64,000 bases of DNA from Natranaerovirga pectinivora (GCF_004342165.1 NZ_SMAL01000008.1:20095-84094), one strand, 5' to 3'. Positions 1 to 10,052 are shown, numbered from the stretch's first letter. A program made the numbers and translations. The notes: a model not told the origin generated them from the sequence alone.

Positions 1-79
1 GATAATATACTAGGTTTGGCGTCGACCGATCGAAGAGTAAGGCAGCCAAGCCTAGTATATTGTCCTTGAAGCGGCCCCA
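1..79 (+). ncRNA. Conserved long-hairpin element, copy 1 (5' end cut by window)
   Basis: Left arm 1-20 pairs with 45-64 up to the window edge (with G-T wobbles). The GC-rich loop at 21-44 reads GTCGACCGATCG followed by AAGAGTAAGGCA. The right arm runs to about 72 and is followed by the tail GGCCCCA (73-79). Loop and tail are shared with the copies at 152-238, 36986-37080 and 37111-37261. The orientation given is the one in which all four copies align. It is a structured RNA or a foldable DNA site; the function is unknown. The left end of the stem lies outside the window. Confidence 0.6.
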
Positions 80-151
80 ATATTTCTAGATTTAACGTCT
101 ACTTAATTTTTAAACACATAAAAAATAATAAACTATCAAATATTTCACATA

Positions 152-238
152 GCTTCAAGGACAATATACTAGGTTCGGCGTCGACCGATCGAAGAGTAAG
201 GCAGCCAAGCCTAGTATATTGTCCTTGAAGCGGCCCCA
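152..238 (+). ncRNA. Conserved long-hairpin element, copy 2
   Basis: Arms 152-173 and 210-231 pair perfectly over 22 bp; with the inner GGTTCGGC/GCCAAGCC part they form one helix of about 28 bp. The loop at 180-203 is identical to that of copy 1, and inside it CGA and TCG can form a three-pair mini-hairpin around CCGA. The tail GGCCCCA (232-238) follows the stem directly. Copies 1 and 2 are nearly identical through stem, loop and tail, so this pair is a recent tandem duplication with about 72 bp between them. A degenerate tail-like word (TTGAAGCGGTCA) recurs at about 249-260. Confidence 0.65.
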
Positions 239-268
239 GCAACCATTATTGAAGCGGTCAAATCTATC

Positions 269-300
269 CAAAAAAAAACCATACACCCAAAGGCATATGG
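269..300 (-). terminator. Terminator of cheW
   Basis: On the minus strand a small hairpin with CCATA/TATGG at its base (279-300) is followed by an uninterrupted run of T (269-278), 15 bp after the cheW stop. It is a typical intrinsic terminator for the cheW-side transcript. Confidence 0.7.
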
Positions 301-314
301 CTCAATCCAATATT

Positions 315-773
315 CTAAACTTCAGCAGCCTGTAATAACTCTGCTTGTTCCTCTTCACTAACAATCTTATCAATATCAATCAAAATAATCATTCTCTTAT
401 CTACTTTAGCAAGACTCTTTATGTACTGTCTATTAATTCCAGAAACAATCTTAGGCGTCTCTTCAACATTCTCTTCATTAATATTTAAAATCTCTTGCAC
501 TGAATCCACTACAAATCCAATCTTCATTCCATTTGTATAAGTAACGATAACTTTAGTATTATCATCTATACCCCTTTTGTTTAAGTTAAATTTCTTTCTT
601 AAACTATAAATAGGAAGTACCTCTCCCCTTAGATTAATAACCCCTTCAATATATTCAGGGGTATTAGGCACCTTAACCACTTCTTGATATTTTTCAATAA
701 CAAAAACCTTCATAATATCAATACCATATTCTTCTTCATCAATTCTAAATACTACTTGTTGTATTACTGACAT
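315..773 (-). CDS. cheW: Chemotaxis coupling protein CheW
   Basis: The product is 152 aa, the usual length of a stand-alone CheW. This adaptor couples chemoreceptors to the CheA kinase in the cytoplasm. The family signature VINLRGEVLPIYSLRKKF (about residues 45-62) and the typical two SH3-like beta-subdomain layout are visible. The start is ATG at 773: AAGGAG lies 8 nt upstream. A GTG three codons earlier falls inside the ribosome binding site and is rejected. It lies 22 bp after prfB and may be read with it. A chemoreceptor gene at 39366-41507 is a plausible partner. It is followed by a terminator and the hairpin elements. Confidence 0.93.
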   Translation of the reverse strand: MSVIQQVVFRIDEEEYGIDIMKVFVIEKYQEVVKVPNTPEYIEGVINLRGEVLPIYSLRKKFNLNKRGIDDNTKVIVTYTNGMKIGFVVDSVQEILNINEENVEETPKIVSGINRQYIKSLAKVDKRMIILIDIDKIVSEEEQAELLQAAEV

Positions 774-795
774 AAGCTTCACTCCTTCTTTTGAA

Positions 796-1909
796 TTAGT
801 TTGTATTTGCGTTATACCATTTTAAATACGCATTCATAAACAAATCAATATTACCATCCATAACACTGGAAACATTGCCTGTTTCTTCATTGGTTCTATG
901 ATCTTTTACCATATTATATGGATGCATTACATATGATCTTATTTGACTACCCCAGCCAATTTCTTTAACTTCTCCTCTAATGCCTTGGAGCTTATCCATT
1001 TGCTCTTGTTGCTTTAATTCAAACAACTTTGCCTTTAACATTTTCATTGCTCTATCTTTGTTCTTATGTTGAGACCTTTCATTTTGACACTGTACAACAG
1101 TATTAGTTGGTATATGGGTAATACGAATTGCTGAATCAGTGGTATTAACATGTTGTCCACCTGCACCACTTGATCGATAGGTATCTATTCTTAGTTCATC
1201 TGGGTTAATCTCAATATCTACATCATCATCTATTTCTGGTAGGACATCACAGGATGCAAAGGATGTATGTCTTCTTCCTGAAGAATCAAAAGGAGATATA
1301 CGCACCAAACGATGTACACCTTTTTCAGACTTTAAATAGCCATATGCATTTTCTCCATTAATTTGAATGGTAACAGATTTGATGCCTGCTTCCTCACCAT
1401 CTAAATAATCAAGTGTTTCAACAGAGTACCCTTTTTTATCAGCCCATCTTGAATACATTCTAAATAGCATACTCACCCAATCACAAGATTCTGTTCCACC
1501 TGCTCCAGCATGTAACGTTAATATTGCATTATTAGAGTCATATTCACCTGATAATAAGGTATTAATTCTTAATGTCTCATAGTGGTCAATAAATACATCA
1601 AGACTTTCTTTTACTTCATTAATTAAATCTTGATCCTCTTCTTCCATGCCCATTATAATTAATGTTTCCACATCTTCAAACTCACTCTTAATACTTTCAT
1701 AGGTTTCTATTTGATTTTTTAATGATTTTATTTCTTTTAATATTTTTTGAGATTCTTCAGGATTCGCCCAAAACTCTGGATCAGAAGTTGTATTCTCAAG
1801 TTCTTCTAATTTCTCTTCTTTCCTTGCCAAGTCAAAGAGAGTCCCTCATCTCTATTAATGGTTTTTTGTAATTATTTAACGATTGTTTGTACTGTTCTAA
1901 TTCTACCAT
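796..1909 (-). CDS. prfB: Peptide chain release factor 2, programmed +1 frameshift
   Basis: RF2 terminates translation at UGA and UAA. The gene is read in two frames: 25 codons from ATG 1909 (AGAGGTG upstream) end in CTT TGA (1837-1832); after a +1 slip on CTTTGAC (1831-1837) translation continues at GAC for 345 codons. The total of about 370 aa matches the family. A purine-rich internal Shine-Dalgarno-like AGGGA sits just before the slip site, as in other RF2 genes. The GGQ catalytic motif (SGAGGQHVNTTDSA) and the domain order are normal. The in-frame TGA is the autoregulatory sensor: low RF2 favours frameshifting. It lies downstream of secA with a hairpin between. Confidence 0.96.
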
Positions 1910-1940
1910 AAATACACCTCTACTTATAAAAATATTTAGC

Positions 1941-1969
1941 ATAAGCTAGGATTACTAATCCTAGCTTAT
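1941..1969 (-). terminator. Hairpin between secA and prfB
   Basis: Perfect 13-bp stem ATAAGCTAGGATT (1941-1953) with its complement (1957-1969) and a 3-nt loop. On the minus strand a T-rich stretch follows about 7 nt later. It lies 11 bp beyond the secA stop and probably ends or attenuates the secA transcript before prfB. Confidence 0.65.
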
Positions 1970-1979
1970 CATAAAACAT

Positions 1980-4547
1980 CTATCTTCCACAACAATATTT
2001 AAACTTTTTACCACTTCCACAAGAACAATCGTCATTTCTACCAATTTTTGCAGAAGTTCTTTTGTATGGTTCTTTTGCAGTGGGTTCGCCACGGTTTGTT
2101 GATGTCACTTGGGCAACACGTTCTCTTTCTACTTTTTGCTCAATTCTTATATGGAATAAAATTCTAACAGTATCTTCTTTTATCCCTTCACTCATTTCAT
2201 CGAACATTTCATAACCAACAAATCTATATTCTACTAATGGATCTCTTTGTCCATAGGCTCTTAAACCAATACCTTGTCTCATTTGATCCATATTGTCTAT
2301 ATGATCCATCCATTTTTTATCAATGGCTTTTAATAATACAACACGTTCTAACTCTCTAATTTGTTCAATATTATCAAATTGTTTTTCTTTTTCTTCATAT
2401 AGTTTAATGGCTTCTTCTTTTAATTTTGCTTTTAGAGTAGATTTTTTAATATCTTCTCTTTCATCTTCAGTAATATCAATCCCACCAAATGGAATAATAC
2501 TCTCTAATTGTTCTCTTAATCTAACAATATCCCAGTCTTCAGGTAATTGATCGTCACCTATATAGAAATCTACTGTACTTTCTATAATGTCTTCTGCCAT
2601 TTTAAGAATATACTCACGCATATTATCTCCATTAAGAACTTTTAATCTTTCTTCATAGATAATTTCACGTTGTTCATTCATAACACGGTCATATTCTAAT
2701 AAATGTTTACGAATAGAAAAGTTATTGCTTTCTACTTTTTTCTGTGCTCTTTCAATTGCTTTCGTTAACATATTATGTTGAATTGGTTCACCTTCAGGCA
2801 ACTTTAATGTGTTAAACATTCCTGTTAACTTATCAGAACCAAATAATCTCATAAGATCATCTTCAAGGGATATATAAAATCTTGATTCCCCTGGATCACC
2901 TTGACGACCAGCACGTCCTCTTAACTGATTGTCAATACGTCTAGATTCATGTCTTTCTGTACCGATGATTTTTAAACCACCTAGTTCTTTAACACCTTCA
3001 CCAAGCTTAATGTCCGTACCACGACCAGCCATATTCGTTGCGATTGTAATAGCGCCTTTTAGACCTGCATCTGCTACGATTTCTGCCTCTTTTTCATGGT
3101 ATTTGGCATTAAGTACTTTATGAGGTACCCCACGTCTTTTTAACAATTTACTTAATTCTTCAGAATTATCAATTGTAATGGTACCAACAAGTACAGGTTG
3201 ACCTTTTTCATAGGCTTCTTTGATTTCATCGGCTACTGCATTAAATTTTTCATTATGTGTTTTATAAACCACATCTGGTTGGTCAATTCTTGCAACAGGT
3301 TTATTGGTTGGTATTACAATTACATCCATATTATAGATGTCTCTGAATTCTTCCTCTTCTGTTAAAGCTGTACCTGTCATACCAGATTTTTTAGAGTATT
3401 TGTTAAAGTAATTTTGGAAAGTAATAGTTGCTAATGTTTTACTTTCTTTTCTTACTTTTACCCCTTCTTTTGCTTCTATTGCTTGATGTAATCCATCAGA
3501 ATATCGACGTCCAGGCATTAAACGACCTGTAAATTCATCTACAATTACTATTTCTTCTTCATTAACAACATAATCCTTGTCTTTATGCATTAAATAATGT
3601 GCTTTTAATGCGATGATTATATGATGTTGAATTTCCATATTTTCTGGATCTGCTAAATTCTCAAGTTTGAAATATTCTTCAACTTTTTTAGTACCTTGAT
3701 CCGTTAAATTCACATTTTTAGCTTTTTCATCAACGACGAAGTCGCCTTCTTCTTCAATTTCTTCCTTCATTAAAGCAGCCATCTTAGTCATTTCACCCAG
3801 TATTTTACCTTTTTGCAATCTTCTTGCTAAAAAGTCCGCTGCTGTATATAATCCTGTTGATTTATTCGTTGAACCAGAGATAATAAGAGGTGTTCTTGCC
3901 TCGTCAATTAAAACAGAGTCAACCTCATCAATAATAGCGTAATTCAACTCTCTTTGAACTCTTTCTTCCTTATATATAACCATATTATCTCTTAGATAAT
4001 CAAATCCATATTCATTGTTTGTTCCATAAGTAATATCACAAGCGTATGCTTCTCTTCGCTCTTTGTTCTCGATGCCATTAGTGATGACACCCACTGTTAA
4101 GCCAAGAAATTCGTGAACTTTTCCCATCCACTCAGCATCACGAGTAGCTAGGTAATCATTAACCGTTACAATATGAACACCTTTGCCTTCTAATGCATTC
4201 AAATATGCTGGTAATGTTGATACTAAGGTTTTACCTTCCCCTGTTTTCATCTCAGATATACGTCCTTGATGTAGAATAATACCACCCATAAGCTGAACAG
4301 GATAGTGGCGCATACCCAGAACTCTTTTTGCTGCTTCTCTAACAACAGCAAATGCTTCTATTAATATATCATCTAGAGTTTCATTATTTTGTAGACGTTT
4401 TTTAAACTCTTCCGTTTTATTTCTTAATTGATCATCTGATAGCTTTTCAAATTCAGGCTCTAATGCTTCTATTTTATCTACTAAAGGGAGAACTCTTTTG
4501 ATTTCACGTTCACTATGAGTTCCAAAGATTTTATCTATAATCCTCAT
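1980..4547 (-). CDS. secA: Protein translocase ATPase SecA
   Basis: SecA is the motor that pushes preproteins through SecYEG at the membrane. The product is 855 aa, within the normal range. Walker A MKTGEGKT lies near residue 100, the Walker B/DEVD stretch [17 protein letters not shown] near 205, and NMAGRGTDI with [11 protein letters not shown] in the second motor domain. The C-terminus is the zinc-binding tail [13 protein letters not shown] that contacts SecB or the membrane. The start is ATG 4547: GGAAGG lies about 9 nt upstream, while a TTG six codons earlier is inside the leader. The secA-prfB order is common in Firmicutes. A 190-bp AT-rich spacer separates it from cobO. Confidence 0.97.
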   Translation of the reverse strand: MRIIDKIFGTHSEREIKRVLPLVDKIEALEPEFEKLSDDQLRNKTEEFKKRLQNNETLDDILIEAFAVVREAAKRVLGMRHYPVQLMGGIILHQGRISEMKTGEGKTLVSTLPAYLNALEGKGVHIVTVNDYLATRDAEWMGKVHEFLGLTVGVITNGIENKERREAYACDITYGTNNEYGFDYLRDNMVIYKEERVQRELNYAIIDEVDSVLIDEARTPLIISGSTNKSTGLYTAADFLARRLQKGKILGEMTKMAALMKEEIEEEGDFVVDEKAKNVNLTDQGTKKVEEYFKLENLADPENMEIQHHIIIALKAHYLMHKDKDYVVNEEEIVIVDEFTGRLMPGRRYSDGLHQAIEAKEGVKVRKESKTLATITFQNYFNKYSKKSGMTGTALTEEEEFRDIYNMDVIVIPTNKPVARIDQPDVVYKTHNEKFNAVADEIKEAYEKGQPVLVGTITIDNSEELSKLLKRRGVPHKVLNAKYHEKEAEIVADAGLKGAITIATNMAGRGTDIKLGEGVKELGGLKIIGTERHESRRIDNQLRGRAGRQGDPGESRFYISLEDDLMRLFGSDKLTGMFNTLKLPEGEPIQHNMLTKAIERAQKKVESNNFSIRKHLLEYDRVMNEQREIIYEERLKVLNGDNMREYILKMAEDIIESTVDFYIGDDQLPEDWDIVRLREQLESIIPFGGIDITEDEREDIKKSTLKAKLKEEAIKLYEEKEKQFDNIEQIRELERVVLLKAIDKKWMDHIDNMDQMRQGIGLRAYGQRDPLVEYRFVGYEMFDEMSEGIKEDTVRILFHIRIEQKVERERVAQVTSTNRGEPTAKEPYKRTSAKIGRNDDCSCGSGKKFKYCCGR

Positions 4548-4739
4548 TTTACATTCACCTTCCAAATTTTGTTAACAATCTTTGTATTTTTTTATACAAT
4601 TTTAATTGTACCATTTTAGTTATTAGTATTCAACAATTAAATCATGTGAAAATTTTAATCAGAAAGTCTTTATTTAAGTTTTATCTATTACTAAAACTTT
4701 TATGTATTGTCAGCCCTTTAATAAAATGAATATATTTTA

Positions 4740-5270
4740 TTAGAATTCAATCCCTTTACGACTCTTTACTCCTGTTGAATAATAATGCTTAACTTCCTTC
4801 ATTTCTGTTACTAGGTCTGCTTTTTCTATAAGCTCACTAGGACAATCCCTACCAGTTAAAACCAATTCCATTTTATTCGGTTTTTTTGCCATTAACTCTA
4901 AAACCTGTTCTAAAGTAACCATTTGATTTTTTAGGGCACCTAGAATCTCATCTAATATAAATATATCATAGTCATTTGATACCATTAACATACTCACTTT
5001 TTTGAATGCCTCTTGCAATTTTTCTTTATACTCAACCTTCTCTTCCAATGACAATTGCCAAAAGAATTTTTTATGTCCAGCGATTTGAATGATTTCAAAG
5101 GAACCCTCTAATTTTTTTACTGAATCTAACTCACTTGTGTGGTTTCCTTTTAAAAATTGAACCATTATGACTTTTAATCCATTGCCTACCCCACGAAGTC
5201 CTAACCCTAATGCTGCTGTGGTTTTTCCTTTACCATCACCTGTATAGATTTGAATATAACCTTTTTCCAT
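4740..5270 (-). CDS. cobO: Cob(I)alamin adenosyltransferase (CobA/CobO type)
   Basis: This enzyme transfers the adenosyl group of ATP to the corrinoid cobalt, giving the coenzyme form. The 176-aa product has the P-loop GDGKGKTTAALG at residues 11-22 and the DIFILDEI segment near residue 105, which together mark the CobA/CobO/BtuR family rather than PduO or EutT. It is the last gene of the cobalamin operon; its ATG begins 1 bp after the cbiA stop, so the two are translationally linked. Its product is needed by the B12-dependent ribonucleotide reductase at 26671. Confidence 0.93.
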   Translation of the reverse strand: MEKGYIQIYTGDGKGKTTAALGLGLRGVGNGLKVIMVQFLKGNHTSELDSVKKLEGSFEIIQIAGHKKFFWQLSLEEKVEYKEKLQEAFKKVSMLMVSNDYDIFILDEILGALKNQMVTLEQVLELMAKKPNKMELVLTGRDCPSELIEKADLVTEMKEVKHYYSTGVKSRKGIEF

Positions 5271-5271
5271 A

Positions 5272-6663
5272 TTATATCTCCCTTAATCTTTTAGAATAGT
5301 TAGCCGCTGCTTTTATAATATTAACTGCAATGTCCTTATTACTATAAAAATGTAGATGTGGGTACCCAGCCACACCATTGCCTTTTATGTAGCCACACTG
5401 GTATTGGTCTATTAATTCCCCTTTTCTAATTTTTTCTAAGTGATATACCATTGGATGATTGATAAAAGCCTCTGAATGGTGAAATTCATGTACTTTAAGA
5501 GATGTCCCTTTTTTTCCTAAAATACTATGAAATCCAAGGGTTAACCCTTTATAACCAAATCTTTTTAATCCCTTTGTCATTACACATTTTCCTTGAAGCC
5601 ATCCTAACATTTTATAAGAAGTCCCATCCATATCTACTAATTCTTCACACAAATACATTAGTCCACCACACTCTGCTAAATATGGGATGCCTTCTTGTAA
5701 TTTTTTCAGCAGTTCACTTTTCATTGAGTGATTTTCTTCTAGTGCTTTACCAAATACTTCTGGAAACCCACCACCAAAATATATAAAATCCATCCTTCTA
5801 GGTATGACTTTATCTTTTATAGGACTAAAAAAATGTAATGTTGCTCCTAATTCTTTTAGTAGGTCTAGATTGTCTTCATAATAAAAGTTAAAAGCTTCAT
5901 CGTATGGAATGGCTATATGAATGTCTTCACTTATTATTTCACTTTTCTCCATAAACAATTCTATATTGTCTTGAGAAACATTTTTAGCCACTTCTATTAA
6001 TCCATCTAAATCAATGTTTTTTTCAATGTCTTCTGTTAATAATTTTATTTTTAGGTCTAAATCCTCCATCTCCCAGCTAGGTACTAAGCCCAAGTGTCTT
6101 GATTTTATAGAACCTCTATTGTTTTTTTGTAAATACCCATAGCAAGTTACAGAAGTGTAGGTTTCAATGGCCTCTTTAAGGATGTCATAATGTCTCTTGG
6201 AATTGACTTTGTTAACTATAACACCTTTTAGATTAAGATCTGGGTCAAAGTCAACAAAACCTTTTACAAGGGCAGCAACACTTGTAGCAATACCACTCCC
6301 ATCTACCACTAAAATGACAGGACAGGATAAAACTTTTGCTACACTTGCAGAACTTCCAACATCTGTGCTTTCCCCAGCTCCATCGTATAATCCCATTACC
6401 CCTTCAATAACGCCAATCTGGGCATCTTTCATATTTTTAATAAATAGTCCTTGAACCGTTTCATTGTTAAGCAAATAATTGTCTAAGTTACGACTTTTTT
6501 TGCCTGTAATATAAGAGTGATAGGCTGTATCTATGTAATCTGGACCTACTTTAAAAGGTTGAACAACCATTTTTTTAGACAGTGCTGCTAACAAACCCAT
6601 AGTGACTGTTGTTTTTCCAACACCACTGCTTACACCTGCTATCATTATTCTTGGATAACTCAT
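5272..6663 (-). CDS. cbiA: Cobyrinate a,c-diamide synthase
   Basis: CbiA amidates the a and c side chains of cobyrinate using glutamine and ATP. The 463-aa protein has an N-terminal P-loop (GVSSGVGKTT, about residues 8-17), an ATP-dependent synthetase domain and a C-terminal class I glutamine amidotransferase domain with the nucleophile in ECGGLMYL. The start is ATG 6663, one base after the cbiG stop, with GAGGTG overlapping the end of cbiG. An ATG four codons upstream lies inside cbiG and has no binding site. The next amidation enzyme (CbiP) is not in this window. Confidence 0.93.
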   Translation of the reverse strand: MSYPRIMIAGVSSGVGKTTVTMGLLAALSKKMVVQPFKVGPDYIDTAYHSYITGKKSRNLDNYLLNNETVQGLFIKNMKDAQIGVIEGVMGLYDGAGESTDVGSSASVAKVLSCPVILVVDGSGIATSVAALVKGFVDFDPDLNLKGVIVNKVNSKRHYDILKEAIETYTSVTCYGYLQKNNRGSIKSRHLGLVPSWEMEDLDLKIKLLTEDIEKNIDLDGLIEVAKNVSQDNIELFMEKSEIISEDIHIAIPYDEAFNFYYEDNLDLLKELGATLHFFSPIKDKVIPRRMDFIYFGGGFPEVFGKALEENHSMKSELLKKLQEGIPYLAECGGLMYLCEELVDMDGTSYKMLGWLQGKCVMTKGLKRFGYKGLTLGFHSILGKKGTSLKVHEFHHSEAFINHPMVYHLEKIRKGELIDQYQCGYIKGNGVAGYPHLHFYSNKDIAVNIIKAAANYSKRLREI

Positions 6664-6664
6664 T

Positions 6665-7708
6665 TTACACCTCATCTTCTTTCCATAATGAAATTGTAAT
6701 GCCTGCTATTTTCTGAACTGGTAAAATACATTTACCAAAACAAGACCCCAAATAGCCACAAGGTTCACTTACCGACTTTACCCCTATGGTTTTTTTGACA
6801 AATTCACTTCCTTGAAATTGATCTTCTACCTTTTTTATATCTTCAATAGAATGGATTTCTAAAGGTACTTTTAATGCCCTTGCCAATTGTTGCAACCCTA
6901 ATTCTTCCTCTTTTATAGAAACTGTTGCCAGTTTTTTAATAGATTCATAAGGTAGCTTTATTTTTTCAAAGGATGCTTTTAATACTTTTTCTATTTCCTC
7001 TTTTGTTTTTCCCTTTTTGCACCCAATACCTACAACTATATCTTTGGGAATTAACCAAACAAAAGGTTTATTCATTTCTTTAGGCCCTTGTTTTGATATA
7101 TATACGTAACCCTCTATTTCTGGGTACTCATCTGTTCTTTCTTCATTATCAATGAATATGTATGGCTTTTTTAATAGAATATTGTGTTTTTCTTTGTTGA
7201 TTACCCCTATGGTTTTGCCTTCTAATAATAGTACTGTTAAGTCTTTTGCTTTTTTCATATCCTTAATAGCACAATGATTATGACTTGCAAAGGTATCTAT
7301 TGCAACAATGCCATTTGTATCTGACGAAGTTGTGATAACAGGTGTTCCATTGATGTCTTTACCTATTTTTTCTGCCCAATAGTTGCCATTCCCAAGATGT
7401 CCTGATAATAGACTAATAATGTATTGGCCTTTTTCATCCATTACCAATACGGCCGGGTCTACCCTTTTATCTTTTATATAAGGGGCTATAACCCTTACAA
7501 CGATGCCTGTTGCCATAATAAAACATAAAACATCAAAGGTTTGGAATAGTTTTTCAACCATTAGATTAAGAGAAGGTTTTATTGCCTGGGCACCTTGAGT
7601 AACATATTTTTCCATTGTATAAAGCTGTGCATCAGGGTATTGGTTTTTTAGCTTTAGCCCTAACTTTAGTCCCCCTTCTGTCAAGGTTAGGATTGCCATC
7701 TTTTTCAT
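6665..7708 (-). CDS. cbiG: Cobalt-precorrin-5A hydrolase CbiG
   Basis: CbiG opens the delta-lactone of cobalt-precorrin-5A and releases acetaldehyde, a step unique to the anaerobic route. The 347-aa product shows the N-terminal region (IMATGIVVRVIAPYI), the central HLGNGNYWA stretch and the C-terminal domain GIGCKKGKTKEEI, the full family layout. It is unfused (in some genomes CbiG is joined to CbiH or CbiE). It sits between cbiJ and cbiA with gaps of 24 bp and 1 bp. Confidence 0.92.
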   Translation of the reverse strand: MKKMAILTLTEGGLKLGLKLKNQYPDAQLYTMEKYVTQGAQAIKPSLNLMVEKLFQTFDVLCFIMATGIVVRVIAPYIKDKRVDPAVLVMDEKGQYIISLLSGHLGNGNYWAEKIGKDINGTPVITTSSDTNGIVAIDTFASHNHCAIKDMKKAKDLTVLLLEGKTIGVINKEKHNILLKKPYIFIDNEERTDEYPEIEGYVYISKQGPKEMNKPFVWLIPKDIVVGIGCKKGKTKEEIEKVLKASFEKIKLPYESIKKLATVSIKEEELGLQQLARALKVPLEIHSIEDIKKVEDQFQGSEFVKKTIGVKSVSEPCGYLGSCFGKCILPVQKIAGITISLWKEDEV

Positions 7709-7732
7709 TGTATCCCTTCTCTCCTTATTCTA

Positions 7733-8497
7733 TTACATCGCTGTTCTTTTTATTGCCCCTATCAATCCTTCTATGGTTTCATATACATTAGGGTATTGTA
7801 CCAATGGTCGTTTTATCATTATGACCTCTACACCACAATGAAGAGCTGCTTCTATTTTTTCTTTTGTATGTCCAATGGTGCCACTTTCTTTTGTTAATAA
7901 AAACTTGGCCTTAATATGATCTAACATTTCTTTGTTCATTTTCATTGAAAAAGGCCCTTGAATGGCTATGATTTGCTTTGGCGTAAGTTTTAAGTTTTCA
8001 AGCTTTTTTATATTCTCTGTTATCGGAAGAACCCTTACAAAAACTCTTTCAATATTTTCTATACCTTCTAAAAATTTATCAATATGCCTACTCCCTGTTG
8101 TTACCAGTACATTACCTTCTCTTTTATTAATATATTCTCCTGCTTCATAATAATCTTTACACCAAATGACATTTACAATGTTATCCTCTATACTTGCGGG
8201 TCGTTCATACCGCCAATAATTTATATTTAAGGCCTTACAGACTTTTATGGCATTTTCAGATATGATCTGAGCATAGGGATGAGTGGCATCTATAATGTGA
8301 TTGATTTTATATGCCTCACAAAAGGCCAAAAGTTCTCGTTCATCCATTTGCCCCCATATTACCTTTCCTTGAAAAGCTTCTTCTGCAATTAAGTGACCAT
8401 AGTCTGTGGCTGTACTCATAATAATGTCTTTGGTATAAGCATACAATTCCTTGGCAAGTTTTAAACCATCGCTGGTCCCTCCTAGTAGTAAAATCAT
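7733..8497 (-). CDS. cbiJ: Cobalt-precorrin-6A reductase
   Basis: CbiJ/CobK reduces a ring double bond of (cobalt-)precorrin-6A with a pyridine nucleotide. The 254-aa protein begins with the nucleotide-binding motif ILLLGGTSDGLKLA and contains DATHPYA near residue 72 and the late TKESG motif, all typical of this reductase. Its start overlaps the end of cbiH by 4 bp (ATGA-type junction), so expression is coupled. Confidence 0.92.
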   Translation of the reverse strand: MILLLGGTSDGLKLAKELYAYTKDIIMSTATDYGHLIAEEAFQGKVIWGQMDERELLAFCEAYKINHIIDATHPYAQIISENAIKVCKALNINYWRYERPASIEDNIVNVIWCKDYYEAGEYINKREGNVLVTTGSRHIDKFLEGIENIERVFVRVLPITENIKKLENLKLTPKQIIAIQGPFSMKMNKEMLDHIKAKFLLTKESGTIGHTKEKIEAALHCGVEVIMIKRPLVQYPNVYETIEGLIGAIKRTAM

Positions 8498-9234
8498 AAA
8501 GCATACCCTCTAGAAGTAACCATATAATCACCCAACCACTTTGTTTTTGAATTACCTATAATGACAGTGGAGAACATATCCACTTCCTCAAAAGGAATCT
8601 TCCCTAATGTGGTTCTAATGATCTTTTGTTCCTCTCTATAGGCTTGTCTCACAATACCCACTGGGGTTGATTCACTTCTTATAGCTAATAAAATGTCTAC
8701 TGCTTTTCTTAAGTATTCAGGTCGTTTGCTACTTCTTGGATTATATATGGCTATTGTAAAATCCCCTTTAGCCGCATATTCAATGCGCTTCTCTATTGTT
8801 TCATAGGGGGTCATATAGTCGCTTAAACTAATGGTACAAAAATCTTCAACAATTGGCGCTCCTAACAAAGACCCACAAGCCATTGCTGACGTTACGCCTG
8901 GAATGATTTCCAAAGGTATTTTAGCTAGAAGATTGTTTTTATTAAGTAATTCATAAAGCAATCCTGCCATTCCATATACTCCCGAGTCACCACTACATAC
9001 CATAGCAACTTTTTTTCCTTCTTGTGCCCATTCTATTGCTTTTTCACATCGATTTATTTCTTGTCCCATACCATTTTCGTAGATGTCTTTCTCACTAATA
9101 AGTGTTTTGATTTGTTGTACATATACCCTATACCCAACAATCCCATCACAATCTATAATGGTTTCTTTTGCTTTTAAGCTCATTCCTTGCAAATCTCCTG
9201 GTCCAAGTCCTATTGCATATATTTTACCTTTCAC
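8494..9234 (-). CDS. cbiH: Cobalt-precorrin-3B C17-methyltransferase
   Basis: CbiH adds the C17 methyl group from S-adenosylmethionine and contracts the ring. The 246-aa product has the tetrapyrrole methylase opening IYAIGLGPGDLQGMS, the CSGDSGVYGMAG loop and the ring-contraction family motif YNPRSSKRP. The start codon is GTG (9234) with GAGGTG upstream. A gap of about 60 bp separates it from cbiF, the largest gap within the operon, and no promoter was recognised in it. Confidence 0.93.
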   Translation of the reverse strand: MKGKIYAIGLGPGDLQGMSLKAKETIIDCDGIVGYRVYVQQIKTLISEKDIYENGMGQEINRCEKAIEWAQEGKKVAMVCSGDSGVYGMAGLLYELLNKNNLLAKIPLEIIPGVTSAMACGSLLGAPIVEDFCTISLSDYMTPYETIEKRIEYAAKGDFTIAIYNPRSSKRPEYLRKAVDILLAIRSESTPVGIVRQAYREEQKIIRTTLGKIPFEEVDMFSTVIIGNSKTKWLGDYMVTSRGYAL

Positions 9235-9296
9235 TTTTGCACCTCTTCATTCAGACTGTCTATAAACTTATAAACTTAGGATTTTTATTTAACTTA

Positions 9297-10052
9297 CTAT
9301 TTATCTTTTCTATTTCTATACATATGGGAAAATTTACTGTCATACAGTTTGGATAAGGTATATTGATCCTTCATAAAGTCACCTACTAATATTTGAGCAA
9401 ATCGATTAATGCCTGCTTCTTTAATTTTTTTTGCTATATCTTCTAATGTTCCCTTAACTATTTTTTCATCTTCCCAAGTTGCTTTATAAATGACTGCTAT
9501 AGGGGTATTAGCTTCATAACTTGTACGCAAATCTTTTACAACATCTTCAATAGCTTGAACCGATAAGAAAATAGACATGGTTGCTTTGTGTTTTGCCAAT
9601 TCCACTAAGGACCCCCCTTCATTATTGCCTGTTCTACCAGCTCGTCTCGTTATAATCACTGTTTGCGAAACTCCTGGTAATGTTAATTCTTCTTTAATGG
9701 CCGCTGCTGCACCCAAGAAGGAACTTACACCTGGTATAACATCATAAGGAATATTATATGTACTTAATTCATCCATTTGTTCTCTTATGGCCCCATATAA
9801 TGATGGGTCCCCTGTATGTAACCGTACGATTAACTTACTTGCTGCTGCCTTTGTTTTCATTACTTCTATAACTTCCTCTAAAGTCATGGTGGCACTATTG
9901 TATATTTCTACATCCTTTTTACAATACTCTAATAGCTGTTCATTCACTAATGACCCTGCATAAATCACACAGTCTGCTTTTTCTAATGCCTTTTTGCCTT
10001 TTACTGTAATAAGTTCAACATCGCCTGGTCCAGCTCCAACAAATAATACCAC
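9297..10052 (-). CDS. cbiF: Cobalt-precorrin-4 C11-methyltransferase
   Basis: CbiF methylates C11 of cobalt-precorrin-4. The 251-aa product starts LFVGAGPGDVELITVKG and carries VIYAGSLVN and LHTGDPSLYGA, which separate it from the other methylases in the operon. The start is GTG 10052, sharing one base with the cbiL stop; AAAGGGG lies 8 nt upstream. A further GTG three codons upstream overlaps that binding site and is rejected. The C-terminus is lysine/arginine rich (YRNRKDK). Confidence 0.92.
   Translation of the reverse strand: MVLFVGAGPGDVELITVKGKKALEKADCVIYAGSLVNEQLLEYCKKDVEIYNSATMTLEEVIEVMKTKAAASKLIVRLHTGDPSLYGAIREQMDELSTYNIPYDVIPGVSSFLGAAAAIKEELTLPGVSQTVIITRRAGRTGNNEGGSLVELAKHKATMSIFLSVQAIEDVVKDLRTSYEANTPIAVIYKATWEDEKIVKGTLEDIAKKIKEAGINRFAQILVGDFMKDQYTLSKLYDSKFSHMYRNRKDK

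Noticed and set aside
1-238. Tandem repeats as a CRISPR array or integron attC sites
   Set aside because: Only two units, each about 80 bp and nearly identical including the spacer-like part of the stem; no cas genes, no integrase, and none of the GTTRRRY/RYYYAAC boxes of attC sites.
1-238. Known self-cleaving ribozyme or common riboswitch
   Set aside because: I compared the loop by eye with hammerhead, SAM, cobalamin, c-di-GMP, fluoride and guanidine consensus cores and saw no match; a covariance search is still needed.
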